A stretch of DNA of 64,000 nt from Kribbella monticola. GTDB taxonomy: Bacteria > Actinomycetota > Actinomycetes > Propionibacteriales > Kribbellaceae. A program made the translations under genes and the position numbers. This document shows, one piece after another, positions 8,822-16,585 of the stretch. The stretch's first letter is position 1. Each line of letters opens with the position of its first letter. The stretch is taken from positions 434,001-498,000 of the forward strand of contig NZ_QFXK01000029.1 in assembly GCF_003261635.1 (NCBI RefSeq), in the 5' to 3' direction. The notes under the pieces are model-generated. The model was not told where the DNA came from. It saw only the letters and a program-made list of their open reading frames with translations, and made no database searches.

Positions 8822-8829
8822 GTGTTCGA
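8814..8829. promoter_or_regulatory. LexA (SOS) box overlapping the leaderless start of the HNH gene
   Basis: TCGAACATGTGTTCGA matches the actinobacterial SOS box TCGAAC-N4-GTTCGA and the stricter form CGAACRNRYGTTYG at every position. On the minus strand it covers the last base of the -10 hexamer TAGTAT (8829-8834) and the first codons of the gene, so LexA bound here would block transcription initiation. Confidence 0.85.
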
Positions 8830-8955
8830 TACTACAGTGCGTGAGCGGACGACGCCAAACCGGCAAGGCCGATTTCTCCAACTATAGAAGGAACATCTTC
8901 ATCCACAGACAAAGGAGAGGCGATCACCATGACGGAGAGTGCGGGTAGCACCAGA

Positions 8956-9672
8956 TCAGGCAGGCTCGCCGCCGAGGCGTTCTATGAAGGTGCGGAGGCG
9001 ACGGCGCCAGGCGGACTGAGTGATGTCGTCGTCGGCGACGGCGAGGCTGACCAGGTGCTGGGTCATCTCGAAACCCGCGACGGCGTCGCGCAGCGCAGTC
9101 AGGGTGTCCTCCGGTACTGCGTGTCGCCCGTGATCCGGTTCGTCATGGTCCACAGGATCCGCCGCCTCCGGATCCTCGCCGATCGGGCGGCTGACCCACC
9201 CGGAGCCGAAGGTCGCGGGCACCAAGAGTTCGGGGACGAGCGACTCGTGGCTGAGGTCGGCCAGGTCCTTGCTGCCGCCGGCGATGCTGAAGATCGTCGT
9301 ACCGCGACGGCGTACGTCGTCGATCCGCTCGAGCAACGCGTCCGGCGGCGCCTGCTCGGCCACCACGAGCAGGGATTCGCCACGGCCCGAGTCACGGAGG
9401 CGGTCGAGCCCGATCGCCAGGTGCGGCGGCGCGTCCGCTGGTGGCGACCAGCGCACCAGCGAAGGGCGGACATCGTCGACACCCGCGCGGTGGAGTTCGT
9501 CGTCCAGGTGAGCCGTGAGGTGCCAGGGCTCGTCCTCGGGCGGCCCGAACAGCAGCAGCCCGCCGACGCGCGTCGTGAACCTGCGCAGCGAATGCGCGAA
9601 CGAGGTCGTCCGCCCGGCCAGTTCGGTGCCGGTCAGCAGTTCCCGAAGGACGGCGGCCTTGGTGAGATCCAC
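8956..9672 (-). CDS. Hypothetical protein
   Basis: I do not recognise this 238-residue soluble protein. It starts at a GTG (MDLTKAAVLRELLTG), has alternating hydrophobic strands (GGLLLFGPPEDEPWHL, ESLLVVAEQ, GTTIFSIAGG) suggestive of an alpha/beta fold, and ends in a helical, basic C-terminus. Third-codon GC bias supports this strand rather than the long open frame opposite. It is isolated: the divergent HNH promoter lies on one side and a cupin gene 114 bp away on the other. Confidence 0.7.
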   Translation of the reverse strand: MDLTKAAVLRELLTGTELAGRTTSFAHSLRRFTTRVGGLLLFGPPEDEPWHLTAHLDDELHRAGVDDVRPSLVRWSPPADAPPHLAIGLDRLRDSGRGESLLVVAEQAPPDALLERIDDVRRRGTTIFSIAGGSKDLADLSHESLVPELLVPATFGSGWVSRPIGEDPEAADPVDHDEPDHGRHAVPEDTLTALRDAVAGFEMTQHLVSLAVADDDITQSAWRRRLRTFIERLGGEPA

Positions 9673-9786
9673 CCCTCAAACCTGACACACGCGCCCACCT
9701 GCCGCGACCCCGGTCGGGCGATCCGGGGTCGCGGCCCGGTGGCGGGTCGCGGCCCCGTCACGGATCGGGGAGACCTCGGCCGTCTG

Positions 9787-10128
9787 TTACGCCGCGTCAG
9801 GGCCGAAGACGAGAATGCGGACGCCCGACTCGGTACGCGGCTGGTGCCGGCTACCGGCCCGGTAGTGCAGGTAGGTGCCGGCCGGGTAGTTCCGGCCGTG
9901 GTCGAGGAGCTCGCCGGAGATCACGTAGATCAACTCGTCCCGGTCGTGCACGTCCACCTCCGGCCAGGTCACCCCCGGATCCAGGTCGAACACCCGGGCC
10001 TGAACCGGTCCGCTGGACGGAAGTCCTCGTCGAACGATCCCCGGGGCGACGTCGGTCGCCGGCGCCGTGTCGATGAGTACCGAGGCCGGAAGGATTGGTT
10101 GGGCCTGGTCGATCGAGTCATTGGTCAT
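9787..10128 (-). CDS. Cupin-fold protein (ChrR-like)
   Basis: This small protein (113 residues) is a single cupin barrel: GVTWPEVDVHDRDELIYVISG followed by YPAGTYLHYRAGSRHQPRTESG. Candidate metal ligands are H81-type and E residues in HDRDE and the later SRHQP. Such domains occur in ChrR anti-sigma factors and in stand-alone metal-binding or sugar-binding proteins. The adjacent ECF42 sigma gene is transcribed in the same direction 72 bp upstream, so it may be the last gene of that operon, but ECF42 factors are not normally controlled by cupins. Function unassigned. Confidence 0.8.
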   Translation of the reverse strand: MTNDSIDQAQPILPASVLIDTAPATDVAPGIVRRGLPSSGPVQARVFDLDPGVTWPEVDVHDRDELIYVISGELLDHGRNYPAGTYLHYRAGSRHQPRTESGVRILVFGPDAA

Positions 10129-10200
10129 GCACCCTACGTTCCGTCGTCCGGACGCTCCGTTCCAGACCCATCCCGGTCCGGCAGCGGTCCGATCTGGTCA

Positions 10201-11436
10201 TCAGGACCCGAGGCGGTCGGCTTTCGCCGTGAGGTAGGCGCGTTCGGGAACGCTGGTGGTGCGGCGGGCTGCGAGGAGATAGCTCTCCCGCGCCCCGGCG
10301 AGATCACCGGACATCTCCAGCAGGTGGGCGCGAACGGCTTCCAGCCGATGATGATCCGCGAGCCGGCCGTCGGCCTCGAGCGGCTCGAGAAGGGCAAGGC
10401 CCTCCTTCGGACCTCTTGCCATCGCCACCGCGACGGCGTGGTTGAGGGTGACCATCGGGTTGTCGGAGAGCTGTTCGAGCACCTGGTAGAGCGCGACGAT
10501 CTGCGGCCAGTCCGTGTCCTCGGCCCGCTCGGCCGTGTCGTGGACCGCGGCGATCGCGGCCTGCACCTGGTACGGGCCGAGTTGGCTTCGCGACAACGCG
10601 TCGGTGACGAGCGCCTCGCCTTCGACGATCGCCTCCTTGTTCCACAGCGAGCGATCCTGATCGGCGAGCGGGATGAGGCCGCCCTCGGCGTCGGTCCGGG
10701 CCGGCCGGCGCGCGTCGGTCAGCAGCATCAGCGCGAGCAGCCCGGCAACCTCGCCGTCGTCGGGCAGCAACCGGCGTACGCCGCGGACCAGCCGAATCGC
10801 CTCGGTCGTCAACTCCGCGCTGTGCAGATCAGTACCGGACGAGGCCGTGTAGCCCTCATTGAAGATCAGATACAGCACGTGCAGCACGGCACCCATCCGG
10901 GCGTCGCGCTCTGCCTCGGGCGGCAACTCGAAGGTGCTCCCGGCCTGCTTGATACTCCGCTTCGCTCGGCTGATCCGCTGTGCCATCGTCGTTTCCGGCA
11001 CCAGGAAAGCAGCCGCGATCTGAGCCGTCGTCAGACCACCGACCGCGCGCAGTGTCAACGCGATCTGCGAGGCTGCCGACAACGCGGGATGGCAACACAG
11101 GAACAGCAAAGTGAGCGTGTCGTCGCGACCACCGGGGTCGTCGATTTCCGGGCCTTGGGCAACGAATTCCTCCGGCGCGGCAAGGTTCGCCGCGTTCTCC
11201 TCGCGCCGGCGGCGGGCGGTGTCGCTGCGCAGCAGGTCCATCAACCGTCGCGAGCCGACCCGGATCAGCCAGCCCTTGGGATTGTCCGGAACCCCTTCGG
11301 CCGGCCACTGCTGCGCTGCCGCGAGCAGGGCCTCCTGAACGGCCTCCTCGGCCAGGTCGAAGTGCCCGTAGTGCCGGACCAGCGCACTCAGGACCTGCGG
11401 CGCCTGTTCCCGCAGCAGCAGTTCGAAATCGCTCAC
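10201..11436 (-). CDS. ECF42-type RNA polymerase sigma factor (DUF6596, SnoaL-less, TPR-like C-terminus)
   Basis: The 411-residue product has sigma region 2 at about residues 8-75 (FDLAEEAVQEALLAA, then PKGWLIRVGSRRLMDLLR), region 4 at about 115-165 (TLRAVGGLTTAQIAAAFLVPETTMAQRISRAKRSI) and a long helical C-terminal extension containing the LIFNEGYTASSG block diagnostic of ECF42/YlaC-like factors. In this group the extension itself controls activity; no anti-sigma factor is needed. The GTG start overlaps the stop of the DGPF gene as GTGA, so the two are coupled. The operon has an ECF42-type promoter (11850-11877), implying autoregulation. Confidence 0.93.
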   Translation of the reverse strand: MSDFELLLREQAPQVLSALVRHYGHFDLAEEAVQEALLAAAQQWPAEGVPDNPKGWLIRVGSRRLMDLLRSDTARRRREENAANLAAPEEFVAQGPEIDDPGGRDDTLTLLFLCCHPALSAASQIALTLRAVGGLTTAQIAAAFLVPETTMAQRISRAKRSIKQAGSTFELPPEAERDARMGAVLHVLYLIFNEGYTASSGTDLHSAELTTEAIRLVRGVRRLLPDDGEVAGLLALMLLTDARRPARTDAEGGLIPLADQDRSLWNKEAIVEGEALVTDALSRSQLGPYQVQAAIAAVHDTAERAEDTDWPQIVALYQVLEQLSDNPMVTLNHAVAVAMARGPKEGLALLEPLEADGRLADHHRLEAVRAHLLEMSGDLAGARESYLLAARRTTSVPERAYLTAKADRLGS

Positions 11437-11795
11437 ATCTCCAGTCCCGACATCTCCATCACCGGCCGTACTTCGACCGCAAGGTACTGCGCGTCCGGCA
11501 TCCGCGCCGCATAGCCGATCGCCTCGTCGATCGTCTCGCACTCGACCAGATAGAACCCGGCCAGGTGCTCCTTCGCCTCGGCGTACGGGCCGTCCGTCGT
11601 GGTCAGGCCGTCGTCGCGGACGGAGACGGTCCGGGTCGTGATCGGGTCGGCCAGGCCGGCCGCGCTGACCAGCAGGCCGTGCTCGGTGAGTTCCCTGGTC
11701 AGCTCCTGGTGCGACCTGCCCAGCCCCTCGCGTTGTTCGGCCGACAGACCGGCCCAGCTCTCCGCGTTGCTGTAGATCAGCAGCATGTACTTCAC
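11433..11795 (-). CDS. DGPF/YCII-related protein, partner of ECF42
   Basis: This 120-residue protein has the YCII-like fold with the D-G-P-Y-A-E-A-K-E-H-L-A-G-F-Y core (DGPF variant). I chose GTG 11795 (MKYMLLIYSNAESW, the standard family start) because TCAGGA lies 8 bp upstream; ATG 11804 is possible. DGPF genes are the characteristic neighbours and targets of ECF42 sigma factors, although their biochemical role is unknown. It is the first gene of the sigma operon and is translationally coupled to it. Confidence 0.9.
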   Translation of the reverse strand: MKYMLLIYSNAESWAGLSAEQREGLGRSHQELTRELTEHGLLVSAAGLADPITTRTVSVRDDGLTTTDGPYAEAKEHLAGFYLVECETIDEAIGYAARMPDAQYLAVEVRPVMEMSGLEM

Positions 11796-11849
11796 GGTCA
11801 CCATCCTGACGGTCGCAAGGGGCCGTTGTGACCCCCTCTTCACCGGTAC

Positions 11850-11877
11850 GTCGAAACCAACCGGCCCGTTCTCGACA
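11850..11877 (-). promoter_or_regulatory. ECF42-type promoter for the DGPF-sigma operon
   Basis: On the minus strand TGTCGA (11877-11872) is followed after 18 bp by CGAC (11853-11850), matching the reported ECF42 target elements TGTCGA (-35) and CGA(C/T) (-10). Transcription would begin about 50 bases before the DGPF start. Confidence 0.6.
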
Positions 11878-11888
11878 ATTTTGTCGAG
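11871..11888. repeat. Inverted repeat supplying both divergent ECF42 -35 elements
   Basis: CTCGACAA-TT-TTGTCGAG is an 18-bp inverted repeat with perfect 8-bp arms. Each arm contains TGTCGA reading outward. It could also be a repressor site, but the two outward -35/-10 pairs explain it more fully. Confidence 0.7.
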
Positions 11889-11908
11889 TTGCCGCCAGTA
11901 GGCCCGAC
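11882..11908 (+). promoter_or_regulatory. ECF42-type promoter for the MFS exporter gene
   Basis: TGTCGA at 11882-11887 is followed after 17 bp by CGAC at 11905-11908, the ECF42 -35/-10 pair, pointing at the MFS gene that starts at 11964. Confidence 0.6.
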
Positions 11909-11963
11909 GTCCCGGGCAAGAGGCGCCCAGCCCGGGCGCCCGTAGTACCGGAGGACCAACACC

Positions 11964-13361
11964 ATGACGAACACGCCCGATCCGAAGCGCTGGTTCGCGC
12001 TGGCCCTGCTCTGTCTGGCCGCGTTCATGATCATCCTCGACGCGTCCATCGTGCTGGTGGCAGTGCCCTCGATCGAGCGCGACCTCACCTTCTCGTCCGG
12101 CGGCGTGCAGTGGGTGCCGACGGGCTACGCACTGATGTTCGGCGGTCTACTGCTGCTCGGCGGCCGCATCTCCGACCTACTGGGCCGACGCCGCGTGTTC
12201 CTGGCCGGCGTGCTGCTGTTCGCCGGGTCCTCGCTGCTGTGCGGCTTCGCGTGGAGCGGTGACGCACTGGTGTTCGCCAGAGGGCTGCAGGGGATCGCGG
12301 CCGCAGTACTGGCTCCTAGTGCGCTGTCCATTGTGATGAACACGTTCCCGGCCGGAGCCGAGCGGAACAAGGCCCTGGGTATCTGGGGAGCTGTCAGCGG
12401 AGTAGGCGGTACTGCGGGGTCGCTGGTCGGCGGACCGGTCACCGACGGACTCGGCTGGCAGTGGATCTTCTTCATCAACGTCCCGGTCTGCCTGCTCGTC
12501 GCAGTACTGACTCCACTCGTACTGAAGGACAGCCGCGGACCTGGCCGGCGTGGGTTCGATGTGGCCGGCGCGGTGACGGTCACTGCCGCACTGATCGTTC
12601 TCGTGTACGCCGTGGTGCAGGCGCCCGTGTCGTCAGCAGGGCGCACCACCTTGCTGGCAGTCGTGTCGGCTGCGCTGTTCGCCGTGTTCGTCCAGGTGGA
12701 GAAGCGCTCGCCAGCTCCCCTGATACCGCTGCGGATCTTTCGGTCACGTGCACTGGTCGGCGGCAACCTGATCACGATCGCGTTCGGGTTCGGCGCCTTC
12801 GGGTTGAACTTCATCTACACGCAGTACGCGCAACTGGCGTTGGGGATCTCCGCCGTGAGATACGGACTGATGTCCGCCGTGCTCGCTGCGACAGCGGTGA
12901 TCGGATCGATTGTTGGGCAGAACCTGGTGACCCGGCTCGGACTGCGCCCGGTAGCAGCCGGATCGCTGCTGTTGTCGGGGATCGGCGCGACGGTGATGAG
13001 CCGCCTGACAGTGGATTCCGGGTACTTCGAACTGGCGTTCTGGGGACTCACGATCTTCGGTGCGGGCCTTGGCGCCGGTTGCGTCGCAGGATCGATCGCT
13101 GCGCTGAGCGATGTCGCCGGTGAGGACGCCGGCGTCGCATCCGGGTTGCAGAACGCGTGCTTCCAGATCGGCGGCGCACTCGGCATCGCCGTACTGTCTG
13201 CAGTCGCTGTGGCCAACACGAGCGGATCGTCGCCGACGGCACTGACCGGTGGTTATCGAGTCGCTTTCGCGGCCTGCTGGGCCTTCGTAGCGGTGGGTCT
13301 GATCGGTACGAGCCTGCTCGTCACCCGCGTCGCCAACCGGCAACCGCAGGCAGTCACGTGA
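11964..13361 (+). CDS. MFS drug exporter, DHA2 (EmrB/QacA) family
   Basis: The 465-residue membrane protein has about 14 hydrophobic segments. Its first segment contains the DHA2 motif LDASIVLVAVPSIERDL, followed by motif A GRISDLLGRRRVFLAG and motif C-like GGTAGSLVGGPVTDGLGWQWIFFINVP. It would use the proton gradient to export hydrophobic or antibiotic compounds. An ECF42-type promoter 60-80 bp upstream places it in the same regulon as the divergent DGPF/sigma pair. The ribosome site is CCGGAGGA at about 11949-11956. It is convergent with the next gene, with 5 bp between the stops. Confidence 0.93.
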   Translation: MTNTPDPKRWFALALLCLAAFMIILDASIVLVAVPSIERDLTFSSGGVQWVPTGYALMFGGLLLLGGRISDLLGRRRVFLAGVLLFAGSSLLCGFAWSGDALVFARGLQGIAAAVLAPSALSIVMNTFPAGAERNKALGIWGAVSGVGGTAGSLVGGPVTDGLGWQWIFFINVPVCLLVAVLTPLVLKDSRGPGRRGFDVAGAVTVTAALIVLVYAVVQAPVSSAGRTTLLAVVSAALFAVFVQVEKRSPAPLIPLRIFRSRALVGGNLITIAFGFGAFGLNFIYTQYAQLALGISAVRYGLMSAVLAATAVIGSIVGQNLVTRLGLRPVAAGSLLLSGIGATVMSRLTVDSGYFELAFWGLTIFGAGLGAGCVAGSIAALSDVAGEDAGVASGLQNACFQIGGALGIAVLSAVAVANTSGSSPTALTGGYRVAFAACWAFVAVGLIGTSLLVTRVANRQPQAVT

Positions 13362-13366
13362 TGCCG

Positions 13367-13702
13367 TCAGCCGGAGATGACGGTGCCACGGAGTTCCACC
13401 CGGTCACCGACGACAGCGGAAACCAGTCCTGCGACCTGCTGCGCGCGGTCGTCGTCGGCGACATCGACCATGAAGTACCCGGCCAACTGCTCCTTGCTCT
13501 CACCGAACGGACCGTCGGTGACCACCTGGACGCCCTCCCTGACCTGCACCACCTTGCCGCCGGAAGGCAGGTCGAGTGCTGCCGAGCTGACGAGCTCACC
13601 GCTGCGAGCCAGCTCCTCCTGCACGACCAGCAAGTCCCGAAAACCCGCTGCGGCCTGCTCCGGAGTCCAGTCCTGCCCGTAGATCAGCACGAGATACTTC
13701 AC
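13367..13702 (-). CDS. Second YCII/DGPF-type protein
   Basis: This 111-residue YCII-related protein begins MKYLVLIYGQDWTPEQ at a GTG and contains the DGPFGESKEQLAGYFMVD core, a true DGPF motif. It resembles the gene at 11433 but lacks an adjacent sigma gene, and I see no TGTCGA/CGAC promoter just upstream. It may be a further member of the ECF42 regulon acting from another promoter, or independent. The reaction is unknown. Confidence 0.88.
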   Translation of the reverse strand: MKYLVLIYGQDWTPEQAAAGFRDLLVVQEELARSGELVSSAALDLPSGGKVVQVREGVQVVTDGPFGESKEQLAGYFMVDVADDDRAQQVAGLVSAVVGDRVELRGTVISG

Positions 13703-13789
13703 CAGCGCATCGTAACCAGCACAACGGGCAGTACCCCGCGGAGCAGCGCTCCCGGGGTACTGCCCGCTCTGCCGAGCGATCCCAGACGA

Positions 13790-13945
13790 TCAGAACCAGT
13801 GGCGTCTGCCGCCGACGGGGCGACCGGTGGAGCCGAGCAGGAACAGCACTGCACCGACCACCAGCAGGATGATGCCGAGTATCCACAGGATCTGGACACC
13901 GAGCAGGAATCCCAGCAACAGCAGGATCAGTCCGAGGATGAGCAT
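13790..13945 (-). CDS. Small DUF6131-like membrane protein
   Basis: This 51-residue protein is almost wholly hydrophobic (MLILGLILLLLGFLLGV, then ILGIILLVVGAVLFLLG) and ends in a basic, glycine-rich tail GRPVGGRRHWF. This matches the small DUF6131 proteins of streptomycetes: two transmembrane helices in a hairpin with a charged C-terminus. AAGGAGG lies 6 bp before the ATG, one of the strongest ribosome sites in the window. Function unknown. Confidence 0.85.
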   Translation of the reverse strand: MLILGLILLLLGFLLGVQILWILGIILLVVGAVLFLLGSTGRPVGGRRHWF

Positions 13946-14218
13946 GGAGCCTCCTTCTAGGCAGGCCGTCCGGGCGGTAATGGACGGCACCCAACTCTGG
14001 TGCCCACCTCGAAACGAGCTGAATCCTGGCTCTCAGCAACCGTGACTCTGGGTGAGTCCGCCGTCATCGCCGGGTGATAACCAGGTCGAATCGGCACCGC
14101 TGAGCGTGCGCGACGTTCGTAATCCGTTAAAACTGCTCGCCAGTTGTGAGACCTGCCGGGATCTGTGCTTGACTCCTCCGGTCGATAACGTTTTGATCTC
14201 GGCAGATTGGGTGGTCCA

Positions 14219-15175
14219 GTGGCTGAAGGACGGCATAGACAGGCGCGGCACCGTCAACCGCGCCGCCAGGTTGTCCGCCCCGGCATCGTGAAGGTCGCGA
14301 TCCCCGGTGCGGCAGTGGCCATGATGGCCACCGGGTCGGCAGTCGCCTTCCCCGACGGTGGCTCGACGGCTCACTCGACCGATGCATCGATCGCCAGCTC
14401 GTCCCTGCAGCTAGCGCGCGAGACCCAGACCAGCCGCGACGCCCTCCGGCCCACGCTCAACCTTCCGAGCCAGGCGCCCACCACGCCGGTCGCGAAGCAC
14501 CTCAAGAAGCAGGCGCCGATCCCGAAGCCGGGCGCCACCAAGACCCGCGCCTCCCAAAACGCGCCGGTCGCACCGCCGAAGATCACCGGCAGCAAGTACA
14601 CGACCACCGACGTGAACGTCTGGGCCGCCCCCGGGCAGTCCCTGCTCACCGTGCTCCCCAAGGCCAGCAAGGTCTCGGTCACCGGTCAGGTCCAGGGCAT
14701 CTGGGCGCAGATCGTCCGCGACGGCGCCGTCCGCTGGGTCAAGGCGCAGTACCTGGCCGCGACCAAGCCGGTCGAGCAGGCCGGCGGCGCGATCTCCGCG
14801 GCGGCCTGCAAGTCCGGCTCCGGTGTCGAGGACGGCCTCACTCAGGACGCGATCCGGGTGCACCGCGCGATCTGCCACCTTTTCCCCTCCGTCACCGAGT
14901 ACGGCGGCCTGCGCAGCGGCGACAGCGGCAGCGAGCACTCCACCGGTCACGCGCTGGACATCATGGTCAGCGGTTCGATGGGTCAGGAGATCGCCGACTG
15001 GCTGAAGGCTCACCGCACGGAGATGGGCGTCAGCCAGCTGATCTGGCAGCAGCACATCTGGACGGTCCAGCGCAGTAGCGAAGGCTGGCGGCCGATGGAG
15101 GACCGCGGCAGCACCACCGCGAACCACTACGACCACGTCCACGTCACCGTCTACGGCAACGAGGGCACCGCGTAA
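14219..15175 (+). CDS. Secreted or anchored SH3-domain protein with M15-like peptidase domain
   Basis: The 318-residue product has a basic N-terminus and one hydrophobic signal/anchor (about residues 23-43), a Thr/Pro/Lys-rich linker, a bacterial SH3 domain (about 105-165, TTTDVNVWAAPGQSLLTVLPKAS) and a C-terminal domain with SEHSTGHALD and YDHVHV. S-x-H-x2-G-x-A-x-D followed by H-x-H is the metal-binding pattern of M15/ARB_07466-type domains, so a peptidoglycan or cell-wall role outside the membrane is likely. GTG 14219 follows GGGTGG; TTG 14207 is an alternative. The 273-bp gap before it carries a possible TTGACT -35 at 14169 but no riboswitch I could recognise. Confidence 0.85.
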   Translation: MAEGRHRQARHRQPRRQVVRPGIVKVAIPGAAVAMMATGSAVAFPDGGSTAHSTDASIASSSLQLARETQTSRDALRPTLNLPSQAPTTPVAKHLKKQAPIPKPGATKTRASQNAPVAPPKITGSKYTTTDVNVWAAPGQSLLTVLPKASKVSVTGQVQGIWAQIVRDGAVRWVKAQYLAATKPVEQAGGAISAAACKSGSGVEDGLTQDAIRVHRAICHLFPSVTEYGGLRSGDSGSEHSTGHALDIMVSGSMGQEIADWLKAHRTEMGVSQLIWQQHIWTVQRSSEGWRPMEDRGSTTANHYDHVHVTVYGNEGTA

Positions 15176-15184
15176 GAGCTGGTC

Positions 15185-16483
15185 CTACGGGCGGATGTTG
15201 TGGTTGAGGTGGAAGAAGTTGTCCGGGTCGTAGGCGCGCTTGATCTCGCGTAGCCGGCGATAGTCGGCTTCCGCGTACGCCGTCGCGGTGCGACCCGGGT
15301 CGGCGAGGAAGTTCACGAAAGTGCGACCGGTGGTTCGCAGTACGTCGGCCAGCTGCGGCACCTCTTGGTCGATGATCAGCGAGTACTTCGCGTCGCGGTG
15401 GCCGACCGGGCCAGCACCGGGACCCGGGTGCGCCATCGCCCCGCCCCAGTGCCGGATCTCCACGGTCGGTGCGTCGTCTCCGTCGAGGTCGGTGAGCCGA
15501 CCGATCAGGTCGTCCGGGAGCGCGTCGACGAGGTCGACGTAGCGAGCCGGCGTACCGCCCATCGCGGATTCCCCGAAGGGCATCGTCGCGAGCTCACCGG
15601 CCAGCCGCGGCCCGGCGACCTCGAAGAGCGGCTTGAGGATGTGTTCGGCCAGGTCCGCCTCGCCGGCGTACAGGGCCTTGATCGCGATCGCGCGCCGGCC
15701 GTCTGCAGGGAGGCGGGTCAGCACGATGGCCGTGCTCAGCTCGTTGGGGATCGTGGTCGTCCAGTCGCGGTAGAACTTGAGAATCTCGGCCGCGCGCTCG
15801 AAGCCGAAGTACACGATGCCGGCGTGCACCTGACGCACCGGGTACAGCCGGAACTCCAGCGACGTGACGATCCCGAAGTTGCCGCTGCCACCACGGATCG
15901 CCCAGAACAAGTCAGGGTGCTCGTCGGCGCTGGCGATCACGACCCGGCCGTCGGCGGTGACGACCTCGGCCCGTACGACGCTGTCGGCCGCGAATCCGTA
16001 CTTGCGAGCCAGCCACCCGACCCCACCGCCGAGCGTGTACCCGGTGACACCCACATCCCGCGACGACCCCGCCAACGGCGCCAGCCCGAACTGCCCGGCC
16101 GCGTCGATCACGGCTCCCCAACGCGTCCCCGGGCCGACCTTCGCGATCATCCGCTCGCTGTCGATCAACAGCGACGTCATCGCGGACGTCCGCACCAGAA
16201 TCCCGCCATCCGCCGGCACCCGCGTCCCATGCCCGGTCGCCTGGACTGCGAGCGGCAGGCCGAACTCCTTCGCAGTCCGGACAGCAGCCTGTACGTCGGT
16301 CCGCCCGCCCGCCTCGACAACCACCACCGGCCGCGACTCGAACCCAGGCACCACCGACCGCCGCAGTACGTCGTACTCGTCGTCCCCCGGCCGATACACC
16401 TCCCCGTTGAACCCACACCCCAACAACCCCGCGACAACCTCGTCGCTCCCAACCCCGCGCTCAACAACCACCTGCACACTCAT
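15185..16483 (-). CDS. FAD-binding oxidoreductase, berberine-bridge-enzyme-like
   Basis: This 432-residue flavoenzyme has a PCMH/FAD_binding_4 domain (about 40-200; VQATGHGTR with the His that can bind FAD covalently, then GVTGYTLGGGVGWLARKYG) and the BBE C-terminal motif REIKRAYDPDNFFHLN. It would oxidise a small alcohol, sugar or amine with O2; the substrate is unknown. ATG 16483 is preferred to ATG 16507 because GGAGGGG lies 6 bp before it. It follows an ECF41 sigma gene in the same direction, and oxidoreductases are typical ECF41 partners, but no ECF41 promoter is visible directly upstream of it. Confidence 0.9.
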   Translation of the reverse strand: MSVQVVVERGVGSDEVVAGLLGCGFNGEVYRPGDDEYDVLRRSVVPGFESRPVVVVEAGGRTDVQAAVRTAKEFGLPLAVQATGHGTRVPADGGILVRTSAMTSLLIDSERMIAKVGPGTRWGAVIDAAGQFGLAPLAGSSRDVGVTGYTLGGGVGWLARKYGFAADSVVRAEVVTADGRVVIASADEHPDLFWAIRGGSGNFGIVTSLEFRLYPVRQVHAGIVYFGFERAAEILKFYRDWTTTIPNELSTAIVLTRLPADGRRAIAIKALYAGEADLAEHILKPLFEVAGPRLAGELATMPFGESAMGGTPARYVDLVDALPDDLIGRLTDLDGDDAPTVEIRHWGGAMAHPGPGAGPVGHRDAKYSLIIDQEVPQLADVLRTTGRTFVNFLADPGRTATAYAEADYRRLREIKRAYDPDNFFHLNHNIRP

Positions 16484-16545
16484 GCCAAACCCCTCCGCCG
16501 TCTCCATCTCTCACCTGGACGTCGAAGAGGCACTGCCGAAATTGA

Positions 16546-16577
16546 CACACTCGCCGCAGATTTTCTGGGCGAGTGTG
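16546..16577 (-). terminator. Hairpin after the ECF41 sigma gene
   Basis: A perfect 10-bp stem (CACACTCGCC/GGCGAGTGTG) with a 12-nt loop begins 8 bp after the sigma-gene stop and is followed on the minus strand by a weak TCAATTTC tract. It could separate the sigma gene from the FAD oxidoreductase. Confidence 0.5.
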
Positions 16578-16585
16578 GTGAGCGG

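Noticed and set aside
8929..11514. An 861-codon open frame on the plus strand
   Set aside because: It is antisense to three well-supported minus-strand genes (hypothetical, cupin, ECF42) and its composition is the Arg/Gly/Asp-rich pattern of a high-GC shadow frame. Only its start signals are kept as an observation.
13946..14218. A c-di-AMP or other riboswitch before the SH3/M15-like cell-wall gene
   Set aside because: I looked for the conserved ydaO-type core often found before wall hydrolases and could not fit it; only weak promoter elements remain.
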